From positions 1 through 64,000 of the forward strand of contig CAMVTO010000006.1 of the NCBI GenBank assembly GCA_947170435.1: a DNA stretch of 64,000 nt, in the 5' to 3' direction. Under the pieces are notes generated by a model. It was given only the letters and a program-made list of their open reading frames with translations, had not been told where the DNA came from and did not search any database. Origin of the DNA: an uncultured Clostridia bacterium. Its GTDB lineage: Bacteria > Bacillota > Clostridia > Oscillospirales > Oscillospiraceae. Positions 43,719 through 52,982 of this stretch are shown piece after piece. Position numbers and translations under genes: made by a program. Position 1 is the first letter of the stretch, and every line of letters starts with the position of its first letter.

Positions 43719-45635
43719 TCACCGGATCGACACGATGTCGTTTTCCATGAGAACCTGACTGAATTGCCCCGCCTTACCGTTTACCAGCAGCTCAACAGGC
43801 TTGTTGGGATGGTCAAAGTCTATGCCGGAAACCTCCAGCAAATCCATCAGATAGTAGGGTTCCCCGGACGCCTTGCCGGGCAGGGAAATCATTGTGTCGT
43901 TGAGTGTGATGTGGAGCTTTGCCCCCTGCACTGCCTTCGGCGACTCCGCCGCCTCCGGCGCGGCACTGTCAGTGTCAGCATCCTCCGGCGCAGGCTTCTC
44001 CGCCGGTTCTGCGCCGCGCTCCGCCGTGCGGAGCGCCTTTATATAGTCCAGCCCGTCGACCCAGACCTCGTCGCCGGTGTGGATCATCTGATCCAATGGT
44101 GCGGAGGCTCCATTGATCGTCGCCACACCGCTGAAGTCCTTGCCCACAATATCGCCGAGAGTCTTGGTCGCATCCGCCCCCTGCTTCGCCGGAGTAAAGC
44201 GGATATTGTCCCCCGCGTGGACAATCGCGGTCAGCTCAGCCGGCTCGCCGTTGAGCAGAATGACCGGCGGCGTCGGCAGTGACGCGCGGAAGAACTGTCG
44301 TTCGCCGTTGAGTTGGAACGAGAGGTTTGCGCCTGTCTTTCCGATCAGATCGCCGTAGCGGTAGCCGTTCATCATCAGAATGTCCCGCATGATGAGTACG
44401 CCGCTGCGGAACAGCTTTGCGGGCTCGCCGTTGAGCAGGATGATATAGCTGTCGTTGATCAGCCCCAGCCCCGCTGAGATCGCAATGCCGAGCGGCGTCG
44501 CGTATTCGGGATCGTTGAGGTCGTATTCTTCACTGTAAGCGTTCTTTTCAAACTGATTGCCCGCAATGGCAACACGGGAAGGCTCGATGCGAAGCTCCTC
44601 CGCAACGCGCTCCTTAAGTCCCTCCAGCTTGCTGCCGCCGCCTGCAAGGAACACCGCGGAGGGCACCTTGTCATTGAGCTCAAGGATGCGTTTGGCCAGC
44701 TCCTGCGCCAACGCTGTGACGGCGGGAGCAATCATGTCGCGAATCTCCTCAGGCGTCGCCTCGTGGGGCAGGCCGAGGATATCGGTGTAACTGATCTTGT
44801 TCCTGCTGCCCAGCAGCGTCTTGATTCGCTCGGCCTGGGCAAAGTCGACAAGCAGCACGCGCATCATCAGCTCCGTGATCTCGTCGCCGGCAGTGGTCGC
44901 CATGGTATAGCCTACAACGCTGCCGTCGCGGCAGATGGCAATGTCGGACGTGCCCGCGCCAATGTCGACAAGCACAAGGTTGAGCAGCCGGATGTCGTTG
45001 GGAATTGCGGCGTTGAGCGAGGCGATCGGCTCCAGCGTCAGGCTGGCAATCTCCAGCCCCAGCTTGCCCACCACGGCATACAGACTCTCCACCACCTCCC
45101 GAGGCAGGAAGGTCACGACGACCTCCGCCTCGATACTGCGGCCCGTGTGATCGCGGATGCTGGACATGGGGTATCCGTCCACCCGATAGGTGGTGACGGT
45201 ATAGCCCACCATATAGTACAGGTCGTTTTGCAGCGCAGACTGCTCCCGCAGAGCATGCTCCGCCTCAGAGACCGCGCCGGCCTCCAGCTGGTTGATCAGC
45301 TCCTCGGTGATCTGACGCGTGGCAGGAAATTCCAGCATGAACGATGCCGACTCGGATTTGAGCGCACGTCCCGCTGCGGCGACGCAAACGCGGGTGAGAT
45401 GGATCTTGGTTTTCTTTTCCAGCCGCGCGATAACCTCCCGCGCGACCTCCGCCACCTGCTCAATATTCTCGATCTGGCCGTCCAGCATGGCGCGCTGGCC
45501 GTGATCCTGCTTTTCGATGGCCATGACATGAAAGCGCCCGCCTTCGGCGCTGCCCACCACGCCAATGATGCTGCGGGTGCCGATGTCCAACGCGAAGATC
45601 TCGTTCCTTTCCTGCTCTCTCCTCACTTCTGCCAT
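43719..45635 (-). CDS. FtsA/PilM-like actin-fold protein with long C-terminus
   Basis: Actin-superfamily protein of 638 residues. Phosphate-1 (FALDIGTRSIIGVVG), phosphate-2 (LVDIGAGTSDIAI) and adenosine motifs (FLAGGGSKLEGL) are intact, so ATP binding is likely. FtsA itself has about 420 residues. The extra 230 or so hold several small repeats with NGE or NGK turns (LNGEPAKL, LNGERQFF, LNGEPAEL, LLVNGKAGQF). No FtsA-type C-terminal membrane-targeting helix is seen. It lies between an FtsE-like gene and the Trp-Pro repeat membrane protein, suggesting a membrane-associated complex. Confidence 0.85.
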   Translation of the reverse strand: MAEVRREQERNEIFALDIGTRSIIGVVGSAEGGRFHVMAIEKQDHGQRAMLDGQIENIEQVAEVAREVIARLEKKTKIHLTRVCVAAAGRALKSESASFMLEFPATRQITEELINQLEAGAVSEAEHALREQSALQNDLYYMVGYTVTTYRVDGYPMSSIRDHTGRSIEAEVVVTFLPREVVESLYAVVGKLGLEIASLTLEPIASLNAAIPNDIRLLNLVLVDIGAGTSDIAICRDGSVVGYTMATTAGDEITELMMRVLLVDFAQAERIKTLLGSRNKISYTDILGLPHEATPEEIRDMIAPAVTALAQELAKRILELNDKVPSAVFLAGGGSKLEGLKERVAEELRIEPSRVAIAGNQFEKNAYSEEYDLNDPEYATPLGIAISAGLGLINDSYIILLNGEPAKLFRSGVLIMRDILMMNGYRYGDLIGKTGANLSFQLNGERQFFRASLPTPPVILLNGEPAELTAIVHAGDNIRFTPAKQGADATKTLGDIVGKDFSGVATINGASAPLDQMIHTGDEVWVDGLDYIKALRTAERGAEPAEKPAPEDADTDSAAPEAAESPKAVQGAKLHITLNDTMISLPGKASGEPYYLMDLLEVSGIDFDHPNKPVELLVNGKAGQFSQVLMENDIVSIR

Positions 45636-45674
45636 ATCCGCACCTGTCTCTCCTGTTGAAATATGCTCTTCTCA

Positions 45675-46355
45675 CTACCGCTGACCATTGGTAACGCGGC
45701 CGTCCAGCAAATTGATTACCCGTTTGTTCATCGTGGTCGTGTAGCTGCTGTCCGCGGTCGCGAACACCACCGTCGTCCCCATCTTGTTCAGCGCACTCAG
45801 CAAGTGCAGCATATCCCACACCGTGTCGCTGTCCGCGCGCTCGTCCAATCCGTCGGCAATCACCACAGCCGGGCTGCGCCAGATCGCCTTGGCCATCAGA
45901 ACGCGGCAGCGCTCGGATGGCGTCATATCCTTCGGGTAGCGCTCCTCGCTGCCCGGCATACCCACCAGCGCCAGCGCTTTTTCAATTCTGCGGCGGTCAA
46001 AGAGCCTGTTCTTAAGATACTCCAATCTGTGCTCAGATGCAAGATTTTTGAACACGGTTTCCGTGGGCCGCAGCTCGTCGTCGCCGGAAATCACGCCCAG
46101 ACATTCCCGCAGGTCGTTTCGCTCCGACTCGCTCATCGCCCACAGATTCGCCGCGCCCAGCCATACCTTGCCGTGATCCGGCTCCAGCTCACCGGCGATG
46201 ATTTTCATCAGCGTGGACTTTCCTGAGCCGCGCACGCCGGTGATGAACACAAGCTCTCCGTGCCGGATCGTCAGATCCAGCTGCAGCGTGGAGGACACGC
46301 CGCGGCGGCTGTTTTTATAGATTTTTGACACTTGTTCCAGTCGGATTGTGGGCAT
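45675..46355 (-). CDS. FtsE-like ABC protein with degenerate motifs
   Basis: ABC ATPase homologue of 226 residues most like FtsE. Walker A (GVRGSGKST, 40-48) and a Walker B-like segment (VVIADGLDE) remain. The Q-loop glutamine is replaced (GVISGDDEL), the LSGGE signature reads MTPSE, and the switch histidine is Ala (FATADSS). It may bind ATP but should hydrolyse it poorly. No FtsX permease gene is nearby. ATG follows GTGGAGG. A GTG four codons upstream lies inside that site. It is the first gene of the unit with the FtsA-like gene. Confidence 0.82.
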   Translation of the reverse strand: MPTIRLEQVSKIYKNSRRGVSSTLQLDLTIRHGELVFITGVRGSGKSTLMKIIAGELEPDHGKVWLGAANLWAMSESERNDLRECLGVISGDDELRPTETVFKNLASEHRLEYLKNRLFDRRRIEKALALVGMPGSEERYPKDMTPSERCRVLMAKAIWRSPAVVIADGLDERADSDTVWDMLHLLSALNKMGTTVVFATADSSYTTTMNKRVINLLDGRVTNGQR

Positions 46356-46367
46356 GAGCGCCTCCAC

Positions 46368-46396
46368 TTTACAAAAAAAGTCAGGTTTGATATACT
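46368..46396 (+). promoter_or_regulatory. Sigma-A promoter of the C39-like gene
   Basis: TTTACA (46368-46373), 17-base spacer, TATACT (46391-46396). It starts transcription about 30 bases before the start codon and lies immediately next to the divergent FtsE-like gene. Confidence 0.75.
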
Positions 46397-46433
46397 ACAG
46401 CAAACACAGAGTGAATCGGAGGTGACGTGGACG

Positions 46434-47345
46434 ATGAGACGGTTCTTGGGGATTCTGGGCATCGTTTTGCTCGCCGTCGTCTGCGTCGGCATCGCGGAGC
46501 TGTCCGTCGCCCGCATCGAAGATCCCGCACTCTATGAATCTGTCACCGCGCCCGCATGGGACGCGCTTGACAGGCTCCGCAGCGATGTGGATGAGCGCGC
46601 CGCGGAATTGGAGGCGGCGCGGCTGGAGCAGGAACGCCTGGAGCAGGAACGCATCCGCCGGCTCGAAGAGCAGCGCCGCCAGGCCGAGGAAACCGTCATC
46701 GCGCTGGAAATCGCCGCGCAGGAGGCCAGCGCCCCCGCGATCACAGAGCCTCTGACGCTCGCCGATCCCGCCATCACCACACTCACCACGGAAGGAGAAC
46801 GGGAAGTCCTCACCGGCGGGAACCTCCGGCTGTACTATTATAACCAAAGCGACGAGCTCTGGGCGCAAGAACGATATGGAAACGACTCAATCCGCGGCTA
46901 CGGCTGCGGCCCCACGGCGCTGGCAATGGCGGTCGCTTCCATGACCGGCGAGGACGCCACACCGGCAAACGTTGCCGCGTGGGCGGCCAAAGCGGGCTAC
47001 TGTTCACCTCACAGCGGCTCCTATCTCTCCATTGTGAAGGGTGCTGCCGAGCACTACGGTCTGGCGTATGAATCTCTCGGCGCCATCGACGCCGACACGC
47101 TTTACACCCGGCTGTCCGAGGGCGGCATCGTTGTCGCGCTGATGGGTCCCGGGCATTTTACCGCCAAAGGCCATTTCATTCTGCTCCACGGTGTCACGCT
47201 CTCCGGTGAAATTCTGGTTGCCGATCCCAACAGCCGGGAAAACAGTCTTGCCGTCTGGGAGCCTCAACTCATCATAGACGAGCTGTCCCCCAGCCGTCAC
47301 GACGGCGCGCCGCTGTGGCTGTTGACCATACCGCTCTCATTATAG
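46434..47345 (+). CDS. Membrane-anchored C39-like cysteine peptidase
   Basis: Protein of 303 residues. An N-terminal membrane helix (about 5-22) is followed by a charged coiled coil (about 44-95), then a Peptidase_C39_2-type domain (about 130-300). Putative catalytic residues are Cys158 (YGCGPTALAM), His247 (KGHFILLHG) and Asp264 (VADPNS). The domain most likely faces outside the cell. The substrate is unknown. ATG follows GGAGGTG by 9 bases. It is divergent from the FtsE-like/FtsA-like unit, which hints at a shared envelope role. Confidence 0.85.
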   Translation: MRRFLGILGIVLLAVVCVGIAELSVARIEDPALYESVTAPAWDALDRLRSDVDERAAELEAARLEQERLEQERIRRLEEQRRQAEETVIALEIAAQEASAPAITEPLTLADPAITTLTTEGEREVLTGGNLRLYYYNQSDELWAQERYGNDSIRGYGCGPTALAMAVASMTGEDATPANVAAWAAKAGYCSPHSGSYLSIVKGAAEHYGLAYESLGAIDADTLYTRLSEGGIVVALMGPGHFTAKGHFILLHGVTLSGEILVADPNSRENSLAVWEPQLIIDELSPSRHDGAPLWLLTIPLSL

Positions 47346-47374
47346 CAGAGAACTGCGCTGCACTCAAGCATCAG

Positions 47375-47409
47375 AAAAACCCGCTCCAATTCCCTTGGAG
47401 CGGGTTTTT
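47375..47409. terminator. Bidirectional terminator
   Basis: Stem AAAAACCCGCTCCA / TGGAGCGGGTTTTT (14 bp) with a 7-base loop between the convergent C39-like and fliT-like genes. T runs on both strands allow it to end both transcripts. Confidence 0.93.
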
Positions 47410-47413
47410 CCGC

Positions 47414-47812
47414 TCATTTTCCAAACTTTTCGTAGAAAGAGCTCTTCCCGCCGAGCCGAAGGCTCAGTCGCTTGTCCGCCTCGACGATCGCGCTGACCAG
47501 TCGACGGTACTGTGCCACCTGATTGGCAAGCTCCGCTTCCCGCTCCGTCTCAGCCTCCGCACCACGAAGCAGCGCGTTGAATCGGATCGCTTCCGCCGCC
47601 GGGAGCTTTTCCAGCCCCTCGCGGATCTGCGTTTCGATCTCATAGGCCGTTCGCAGCGGCGCCTCGCGCTCCCCGAGGAGCATATCCATCGCCAACTCAT
47701 CCCGGCGGTCCGCCGCCTCCGCGATCTGCCGCGTGAGCTCTGAGACCTCCCGCAGCCGCAGCAGCTGAACCCGTTTTTGAGCGCACAGCGTTTTCAGCGC
47801 GTCAAGTTCCAT
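47414..47812 (-). CDS. FliT/FlgN-like flagellar chaperone candidate
   Basis: Helical protein of 132 residues (heptad-like, rich in Glu, Arg, Leu) encoded directly after fliS. In Bacillus this slot holds fliT, the chaperone of the FliD cap protein. Sequence similarity to FliT is not obvious by eye, so the call rests on position, size and helical character. The ATG giving MELDALKTL lies 4 bases beyond the fliS stop. A longer in-frame start overlaps fliS. Confidence 0.6.
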   Translation of the reverse strand: MELDALKTLCAQKRVQLLRLREVSELTRQIAEAADRRDELAMDMLLGEREAPLRTAYEIETQIREGLEKLPAAEAIRFNALLRGAEAETEREAELANQVAQYRRLVSAIVEADKRLSLRLGGKSSFYEKFGK

Positions 47813-47816
47813 CGCT

Positions 47817-48194
47817 TCACTTGCCTCCCGCCGCGTTCTTCTCCGCAATTCGGAAGGTATCGCGCAGATCCGTGATCATGGGGCGAAGCTTATCGAGTTC
47901 CTTCTTGTTGCGCCCAAGGCTGATCCGGTTGAGATCATAGCAGAAGAAGTCATACAAGCGATGCAGACCGCGGCTGACCTCATACCGGCGATCCAGCGTG
48001 TCATCCAGGTAGCGCACGATATCAATGCACCGCTGGATCGACGCCTCGAAGAGCTGCATGTCACCCTGCTCGAGGGCAAGGTCGCTGCGCATCAGCCGTT
48101 TGACCAGCTCATCCATCAGCAGCAGCAAAAGCTCTCCCTGCGTCATGGTCGTGAGCGACTGCGCTTTATAGTTTTGAAGTCCTTTCGCGTCCAT
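47817..48194 (-). CDS. fliS: Flagellin chaperone FliS
   Basis: Cytosolic four-helix chaperone of 125 residues that keeps flagellin unpolymerised before export. Typical regions are visible (YKAQSLTTMTQGELLLLLMD and YDFFCYDLNRIS). It lies between fliD and the fliT-like gene. In Firmicutes FliS also contacts FliW, which is encoded at 53228. Flagellin itself is not encoded in this window. Confidence 0.94.
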   Translation of the reverse strand: MDAKGLQNYKAQSLTTMTQGELLLLLMDELVKRLMRSDLALEQGDMQLFEASIQRCIDIVRYLDDTLDRRYEVSRGLHRLYDFFCYDLNRISLGRNKKELDKLRPMITDLRDTFRIAEKNAAGGK

Positions 48195-48215
48195 AAACCC
48201 TCATCCTGTTCTTTT

Positions 48216-51200
48216 TTAATAGCCCATCAGATCGGAGAGCATCGAGCTTTGGTTGTTCATCGTACTCATCATCTTCTCAAGCGCTGTGAACTGCTTTGTG
48301 TAGTAGTCGATTCGGCTGCTCAGTTTACTCTGCCAGCTTTCGATCTGCTTGTCAATGTTGCCGATCTGTTGGTAGAGGTTGTTGTGCAGCAGCGACACCG
48401 CCGAGAGCTTCGTGCCGGCCTTGCTCACAAGAATACCGGGCTTGGCAAGCGACGTTGAGGCATAGTCGTTCAGCGTCATCTTGAGCGATTGCATCAGGCC
48501 GTTCGTCGTAGAGCCGCCCTCCGTCGTTTTGGTAAAGACCGTTCTGACCTTGTCAGGATTGCTGTCAAGCGCTTCGCGCAGCTTCGTCTCATTGAGCTTG
48601 AGCGTTGTAACGCCGTTGGAATAGGCCGTCGAGAGGCCGATGCTTTCCAGATCGACGCGGTCGGTACCATAGGCCTGGATCGCAGTGACCAGCTTATCAT
48701 AGAGGGAGCGGAGATCGCTATCGCCGAAAAGCAAGCCGCTTTTTGCCTTTTCCTCGTACTTTTCGACCGCGCTTTCGCTCATGCTGTTCCGATCTTCCTC
48801 CGTCAGCGGCTCGTAATAAGTAACGCCCTTTTTGCTGGAAGATGAGGTCTTTGTGGCGGGCTGCGTCGTAAACGCTTTATGCACATCGGTCATCAGCTTG
48901 TTGACATCCTCAACAAAGGTTTTGATCGTGTCTACAATCTTATCCGAATTGGAGCTCGTGGAGAAGGTGAGCGCATCGGCTTCATTGAGTTTCTCATCTT
49001 CACCGTAAGCGCTGAATTTCTCCTTGAGGATAACGCTCAGGCCGTCCATATCAATGACGTTGTTCGACCGCGTGAGCACGAGATCTTTGCCATTCACGGT
49101 TGCCCGGATGACAGCGTCCTCTCCTTTTGTTTTCTCACCGCCGCGCGTCGCCGCCGCAGCATTGGCTTTCTCCACCAGCGCCTCCAGCGAAAGCTCCTTA
49201 TCCGGCTGGAAGAAGGCGGCAAAGGACACCTTCCCCTGCTGTCCGTTTTCGTATCCGCCGCCCAGAACGTACTTGCCGGCGGTCTCATCGTAGGAGAGCC
49301 AATTCTGCACCGCGCCGTTTCCGGCTTCGTTGAGTTTCGTCATAAACGTCTCAACGGAATCATTCTTGTTAAATTTGCCAAGCGAATAGCTGCCCGCCGG
49401 CACCTTGGTCATCAGGAGCTGCATGTTGCCGTTTTCGTCCCAGTCAAACGTGTCGCCAAATAAGCTTTCCAGTGTTGTGTTCGCCGGGCTCTGCTTGACG
49501 TCGAACAGCTTCTGCGCAAGAGCGCCGTCGATGGAAACATCGCTTCCCGCGCCGGTCTGTCGCGAGGTAAAGACAAACTGATCCGTGAGGGTGGAATAGT
49601 TCACCTTGACTCCGGCCGTGTCGCTGCTGTTGATCTTGTTCAGAACGCCCTCCATCGAGGTATCCTTCGTGATATCTCCGATGCTCACGCCGTTGATCTT
49701 CAGATCGTAGAGCCACTCGCCCTTGGCATTGACGCGATAATAGGTGTCCTCGTTGGCATATTTCTTAATCAAATTGCCGTCGGTATCGGTAAAGAGGGTG
49801 CTCACTCGCGTTCCCGCGACCTTTTCGCCGTCCTTGGTCATGATGCTGCCGTCGCTGTTGATGCGGTAGTAAACGCCATCGCTCAGTTTGAGCTCGTTCC
49901 CATCTTTGTCGAAATACCGCTCTGTGGCGTTGTGATCAAGCGTCCCCTCGATGCGTGCGTTTTTGTTGAGCCAGTCTTCGCCCAGCAGGCTGCCGAGCTT
50001 CTGGCTGGTGTTGAAGTAGTTGGATACGCCCGCCTCGCTGATGCCGAGTTCGCTGCCCACAGAGGAGACAACCTTCACCGTGGAGCCGGAGCCTCTGGCC
50101 ACGTCAAACCTGAGGCCGCCGGTATTCGTTGAGCCAACGGTAATCCGGTTCGTGCCGAACTCCTTGTTGATGGACGCCTGCAGATCATCCTTCAGCGCGG
50201 AGGTCATGGACGTGTTCAGCGCATTGCTGCGCTCCGCCTGCGCAACGCGCAGCTCTTCAAAAAGCTCCGTGTTTTTCTGCGCTCGCTCCTCATCGCTCAT
50301 TTCCGTGTTTTTCACTTCATCGATCTTCGTGTTGACTTCGGCGATCTTCGCGTCGTAGCTGCTCAGATCCGGCTGCTCGATCCCCGACAGGTCACCGATC
50401 TTGATCGACTTTGTCATGCCGTCCAGGGTCACGTCAATGGTCTTGCCCGAGAAGTACTCCGCCATGCTCAACGTCTTCGTCAGTCCCGACGCGTCGCCGC
50501 TGAGGCTGAAGCTCTTATAATCAAAACGCTTCTCATCCGCGGTGGATGTTGCCGTCGTCACGTTGAGCATCGTCTTGAGGTTTCCGCTCGCACCGCTGAT
50601 GTAGACGGAGTCGCCCTTGGTCTTGGCGCTGCCGGTGGTCTCAAAGGTGATTTCGCCGTTATTGAGCGTTGCCTTGACGTCTGCGGATTGATCGCTAAGT
50701 TTCTTGTTGATGCCTGCGACCAACTCGTCCAGGGACGCGTACTTATCCTCATCGGTGAACTTGATTTCAACGGAACTGCTGCCCACCTTGAGCGACATTG
50801 TGCCCGAGAGCGTGCCCTTGGTCAGGTTCTTGCCCCAGTCGATCGCGCCGCCGACCGCTTCATCGCTTATGTGAACGCCCAGCGCACTGGCATCCACCGT
50901 ATATCGGGCAGCCGTGGCAAGGCTTGTGACGGCGTTGATTCGGATATCGCTCGTCGCCTTTCCGCTGGCCGAGACCGCAGAGGCGTTGCTTCCGCTCACG
51001 ATGGTGCTGGCATTGCCGGTAAAGAACGCGTTGCTGGACAGATTGGTTTCCGACGAGAACGAGGTGTACTTGCTTGTAATGCTGTACATCTGGTCAATCA
51101 GCTCACGATAGGCATCCTGCTTCCACTCCAGCTTCGTCTGCTTCTGCTGGAGCTCTGTAATCTTCGTTTGATATCCGGTCACGCTGTTTTCGATCATCGC

Positions 51201-51305
51201 TTCGGTATCCATCCCGCTGGCGAGGCCGGTCAGCACGTTCCGATTGCCGTAAATGCTGCTGGAACTGCTGTACGAATTGCTGGTAAGGCTGTTGATGTTC
51301 GCCAT
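48216..51305 (-). CDS. fliD: Filament cap protein FliD, about twice normal length
   Basis: Exported cap protein of 1029 residues. Typical FliD has 450-550. The N-terminal FliD domain (about 20-130, NVLTGLASGMDTEAMIENSV) and C-terminal domain (about 790-1029, ending with a coiled coil) are intact. The extra length lies in the middle, the surface-exposed part of the cap, rich in Asp, Lys, Thr and Gly. It is first in fliD-fliS-fliT-like, with a sigma-28 promoter upstream. Start ATG is preceded by AAGGAAG. Confidence 0.93.
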   Translation of the reverse strand: MANINSLTSNSYSSSSSIYGNRNVLTGLASGMDTEAMIENSVTGYQTKITELQQKQTKLEWKQDAYRELIDQMYSITSKYTSFSSETNLSSNAFFTGNASTIVSGSNASAVSASGKATSDIRINAVTSLATAARYTVDASALGVHISDEAVGGAIDWGKNLTKGTLSGTMSLKVGSSSVEIKFTDEDKYASLDELVAGINKKLSDQSADVKATLNNGEITFETTGSAKTKGDSVYISGASGNLKTMLNVTTATSTADEKRFDYKSFSLSGDASGLTKTLSMAEYFSGKTIDVTLDGMTKSIKIGDLSGIEQPDLSSYDAKIAEVNTKIDEVKNTEMSDEERAQKNTELFEELRVAQAERSNALNTSMTSALKDDLQASINKEFGTNRITVGSTNTGGLRFDVARGSGSTVKVVSSVGSELGISEAGVSNYFNTSQKLGSLLGEDWLNKNARIEGTLDHNATERYFDKDGNELKLSDGVYYRINSDGSIMTKDGEKVAGTRVSTLFTDTDGNLIKKYANEDTYYRVNAKGEWLYDLKINGVSIGDITKDTSMEGVLNKINSSDTAGVKVNYSTLTDQFVFTSRQTGAGSDVSIDGALAQKLFDVKQSPANTTLESLFGDTFDWDENGNMQLLMTKVPAGSYSLGKFNKNDSVETFMTKLNEAGNGAVQNWLSYDETAGKYVLGGGYENGQQGKVSFAAFFQPDKELSLEALVEKANAAAATRGGEKTKGEDAVIRATVNGKDLVLTRSNNVIDMDGLSVILKEKFSAYGEDEKLNEADALTFSTSSNSDKIVDTIKTFVEDVNKLMTDVHKAFTTQPATKTSSSSKKGVTYYEPLTEEDRNSMSESAVEKYEEKAKSGLLFGDSDLRSLYDKLVTAIQAYGTDRVDLESIGLSTAYSNGVTTLKLNETKLREALDSNPDKVRTVFTKTTEGGSTTNGLMQSLKMTLNDYASTSLAKPGILVSKAGTKLSAVSLLHNNLYQQIGNIDKQIESWQSKLSSRIDYYTKQFTALEKMMSTMNNQSSMLSDLMGY

Positions 51306-51337
51306 TTGCGTTCAACTTCCTTTCTTACACAAAAGAC

Positions 51338-51366
51338 TTGACCTATCGCGTTCTTTTTCTTATAAT
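51338..51366 (+). promoter_or_regulatory. Sigma-A promoter of parA-comFB
   Basis: TTGACC (51338-51343), 17-base spacer and a perfect TATAAT (51361-51366). Transcription would start near 51373, about 90 bases before the parA start, and would run across the fliD promoter on the other strand. Confidence 0.85.
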
Positions 51367-51400
51367 TGTGAAAAGAAAAATACGATCATTGTCTACTATT

Positions 51401-51427
51401 ATATCGGCCGTTCCGTTCGAAAGATTA
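51401..51427 (-). promoter_or_regulatory. Sigma-28 promoter of fliD-fliS
   Basis: Minus-strand TAAT (51424-51427), 15-base spacer and an exact GCCGATAT (51401-51408), matching the Firmicutes sigma-28 consensus TAAA-N15-GCCGATAT. Transcription would start near 51394 and give a leader of about 88 bases. It overlaps the divergent parA transcription unit. Confidence 0.88.
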
Positions 51428-51461
51428 GAGGCGCGGCGCAAATTTTTGCAGGAGGCTCGTC

Positions 51462-52214
<753 letters not shown>

Positions 52215-52269
52215 CCTTACCGTTACTCTTTAAAGCAGCGGCAGTGTGCAAGAAATGGAGTGAATATCT

Positions 52270-52938
52270 ATGCCGAACAAGGGGTTTAAATCAGGAAAAA
52301 GCAGCAAAACCGCCCGGGTGTTGAATCTGCTTACCGATCCAGAATCTGCGGAGAGCAGCGTCGAGCCCGCTCCCGCCGCCACATCACCGGCGGACAGCGC
52401 GCGGCTCGCGGATGATCGCCGCACGCAGGCCAGAATCCGAGGCGCGTTGGAGCAGGAGCTGGCTGGCAGTACGCCGTCCGCTCCTCACGCGCCGGAGGCT
52501 CCCAGGAGCGTTTCCTCGGCTACACCTGCGGTCATGCCGGACTTCTCCCACGACGGCGAGGATATGCCGGAACCGGTTCTCTCCGCGTCGGCGCCAGCTC
52601 AGACGCCGCTGCAGGCACACATGGAGCAGCTCCGCACCGCCGGCGATCAGGAGCCGGACGAATACATCTGCTTCAACGTCACACAGGCGCTGGTCGAAGA
52701 CAAGGCTGACAAATATATCAAGATGTTCGGCCTGTGCAACTGCAACCGCTGCCGGATCGACGTCATCGCTCTGGCGCTGAGCAATCTGCCCGCCAAGTAC
52801 GTCGTTGCCAAACCCCATGAATTGATCCCGCGTCTGTCCATGTACGAGCAGAAGTACAACGCTGCCGTGGTCACGCAGGTGATGAGCGCCTGCCGCAAGG
52901 TGCTTGATCGGCCGCATCACGAGCGCACGCAGAAATAA
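52270..52938 (+). CDS. ComFB-domain protein
   Basis: Protein of 222 residues. A low-complexity Ala/Pro/Ser-rich N-terminal part (about 1-125) precedes a ComFB domain (about 131-213) with Cys156, Cys158 and Cys161 in GLCNCNRCRIDVIALAL. ComFB domains have been reported to bind cyclic dinucleotides. The start ATG is 7 bases after TGGAGTG and 55 bases downstream of parA. The pair is probably one operon ending at the terminator at 52948. Function is unknown. A c-di-GMP-responsive partner of the ParA protein is a plausible inference. Confidence 0.88.
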   Translation: MPNKGFKSGKSSKTARVLNLLTDPESAESSVEPAPAATSPADSARLADDRRTQARIRGALEQELAGSTPSAPHAPEAPRSVSSATPAVMPDFSHDGEDMPEPVLSASAPAQTPLQAHMEQLRTAGDQEPDEYICFNVTQALVEDKADKYIKMFGLCNCNRCRIDVIALALSNLPAKYVVAKPHELIPRLSMYEQKYNAAVVTQVMSACRKVLDRPHHERTQK

Positions 52939-52947
52939 CCGCTAAGC

Positions 52948-52979
52948 AAAAACGCCGCAGCTTACGCTGTGGCGTTTTT
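52948..52979. terminator. Bidirectional terminator
   Basis: Stem AAAAACGCCGCAGC / GCTGTGGCGTTTTT with one G-T mismatch and a TTAC loop, between the convergent comFB-domain and csrA genes. T runs are present on both strands. Confidence 0.92.
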
Positions 52980-52982
52980 CTT

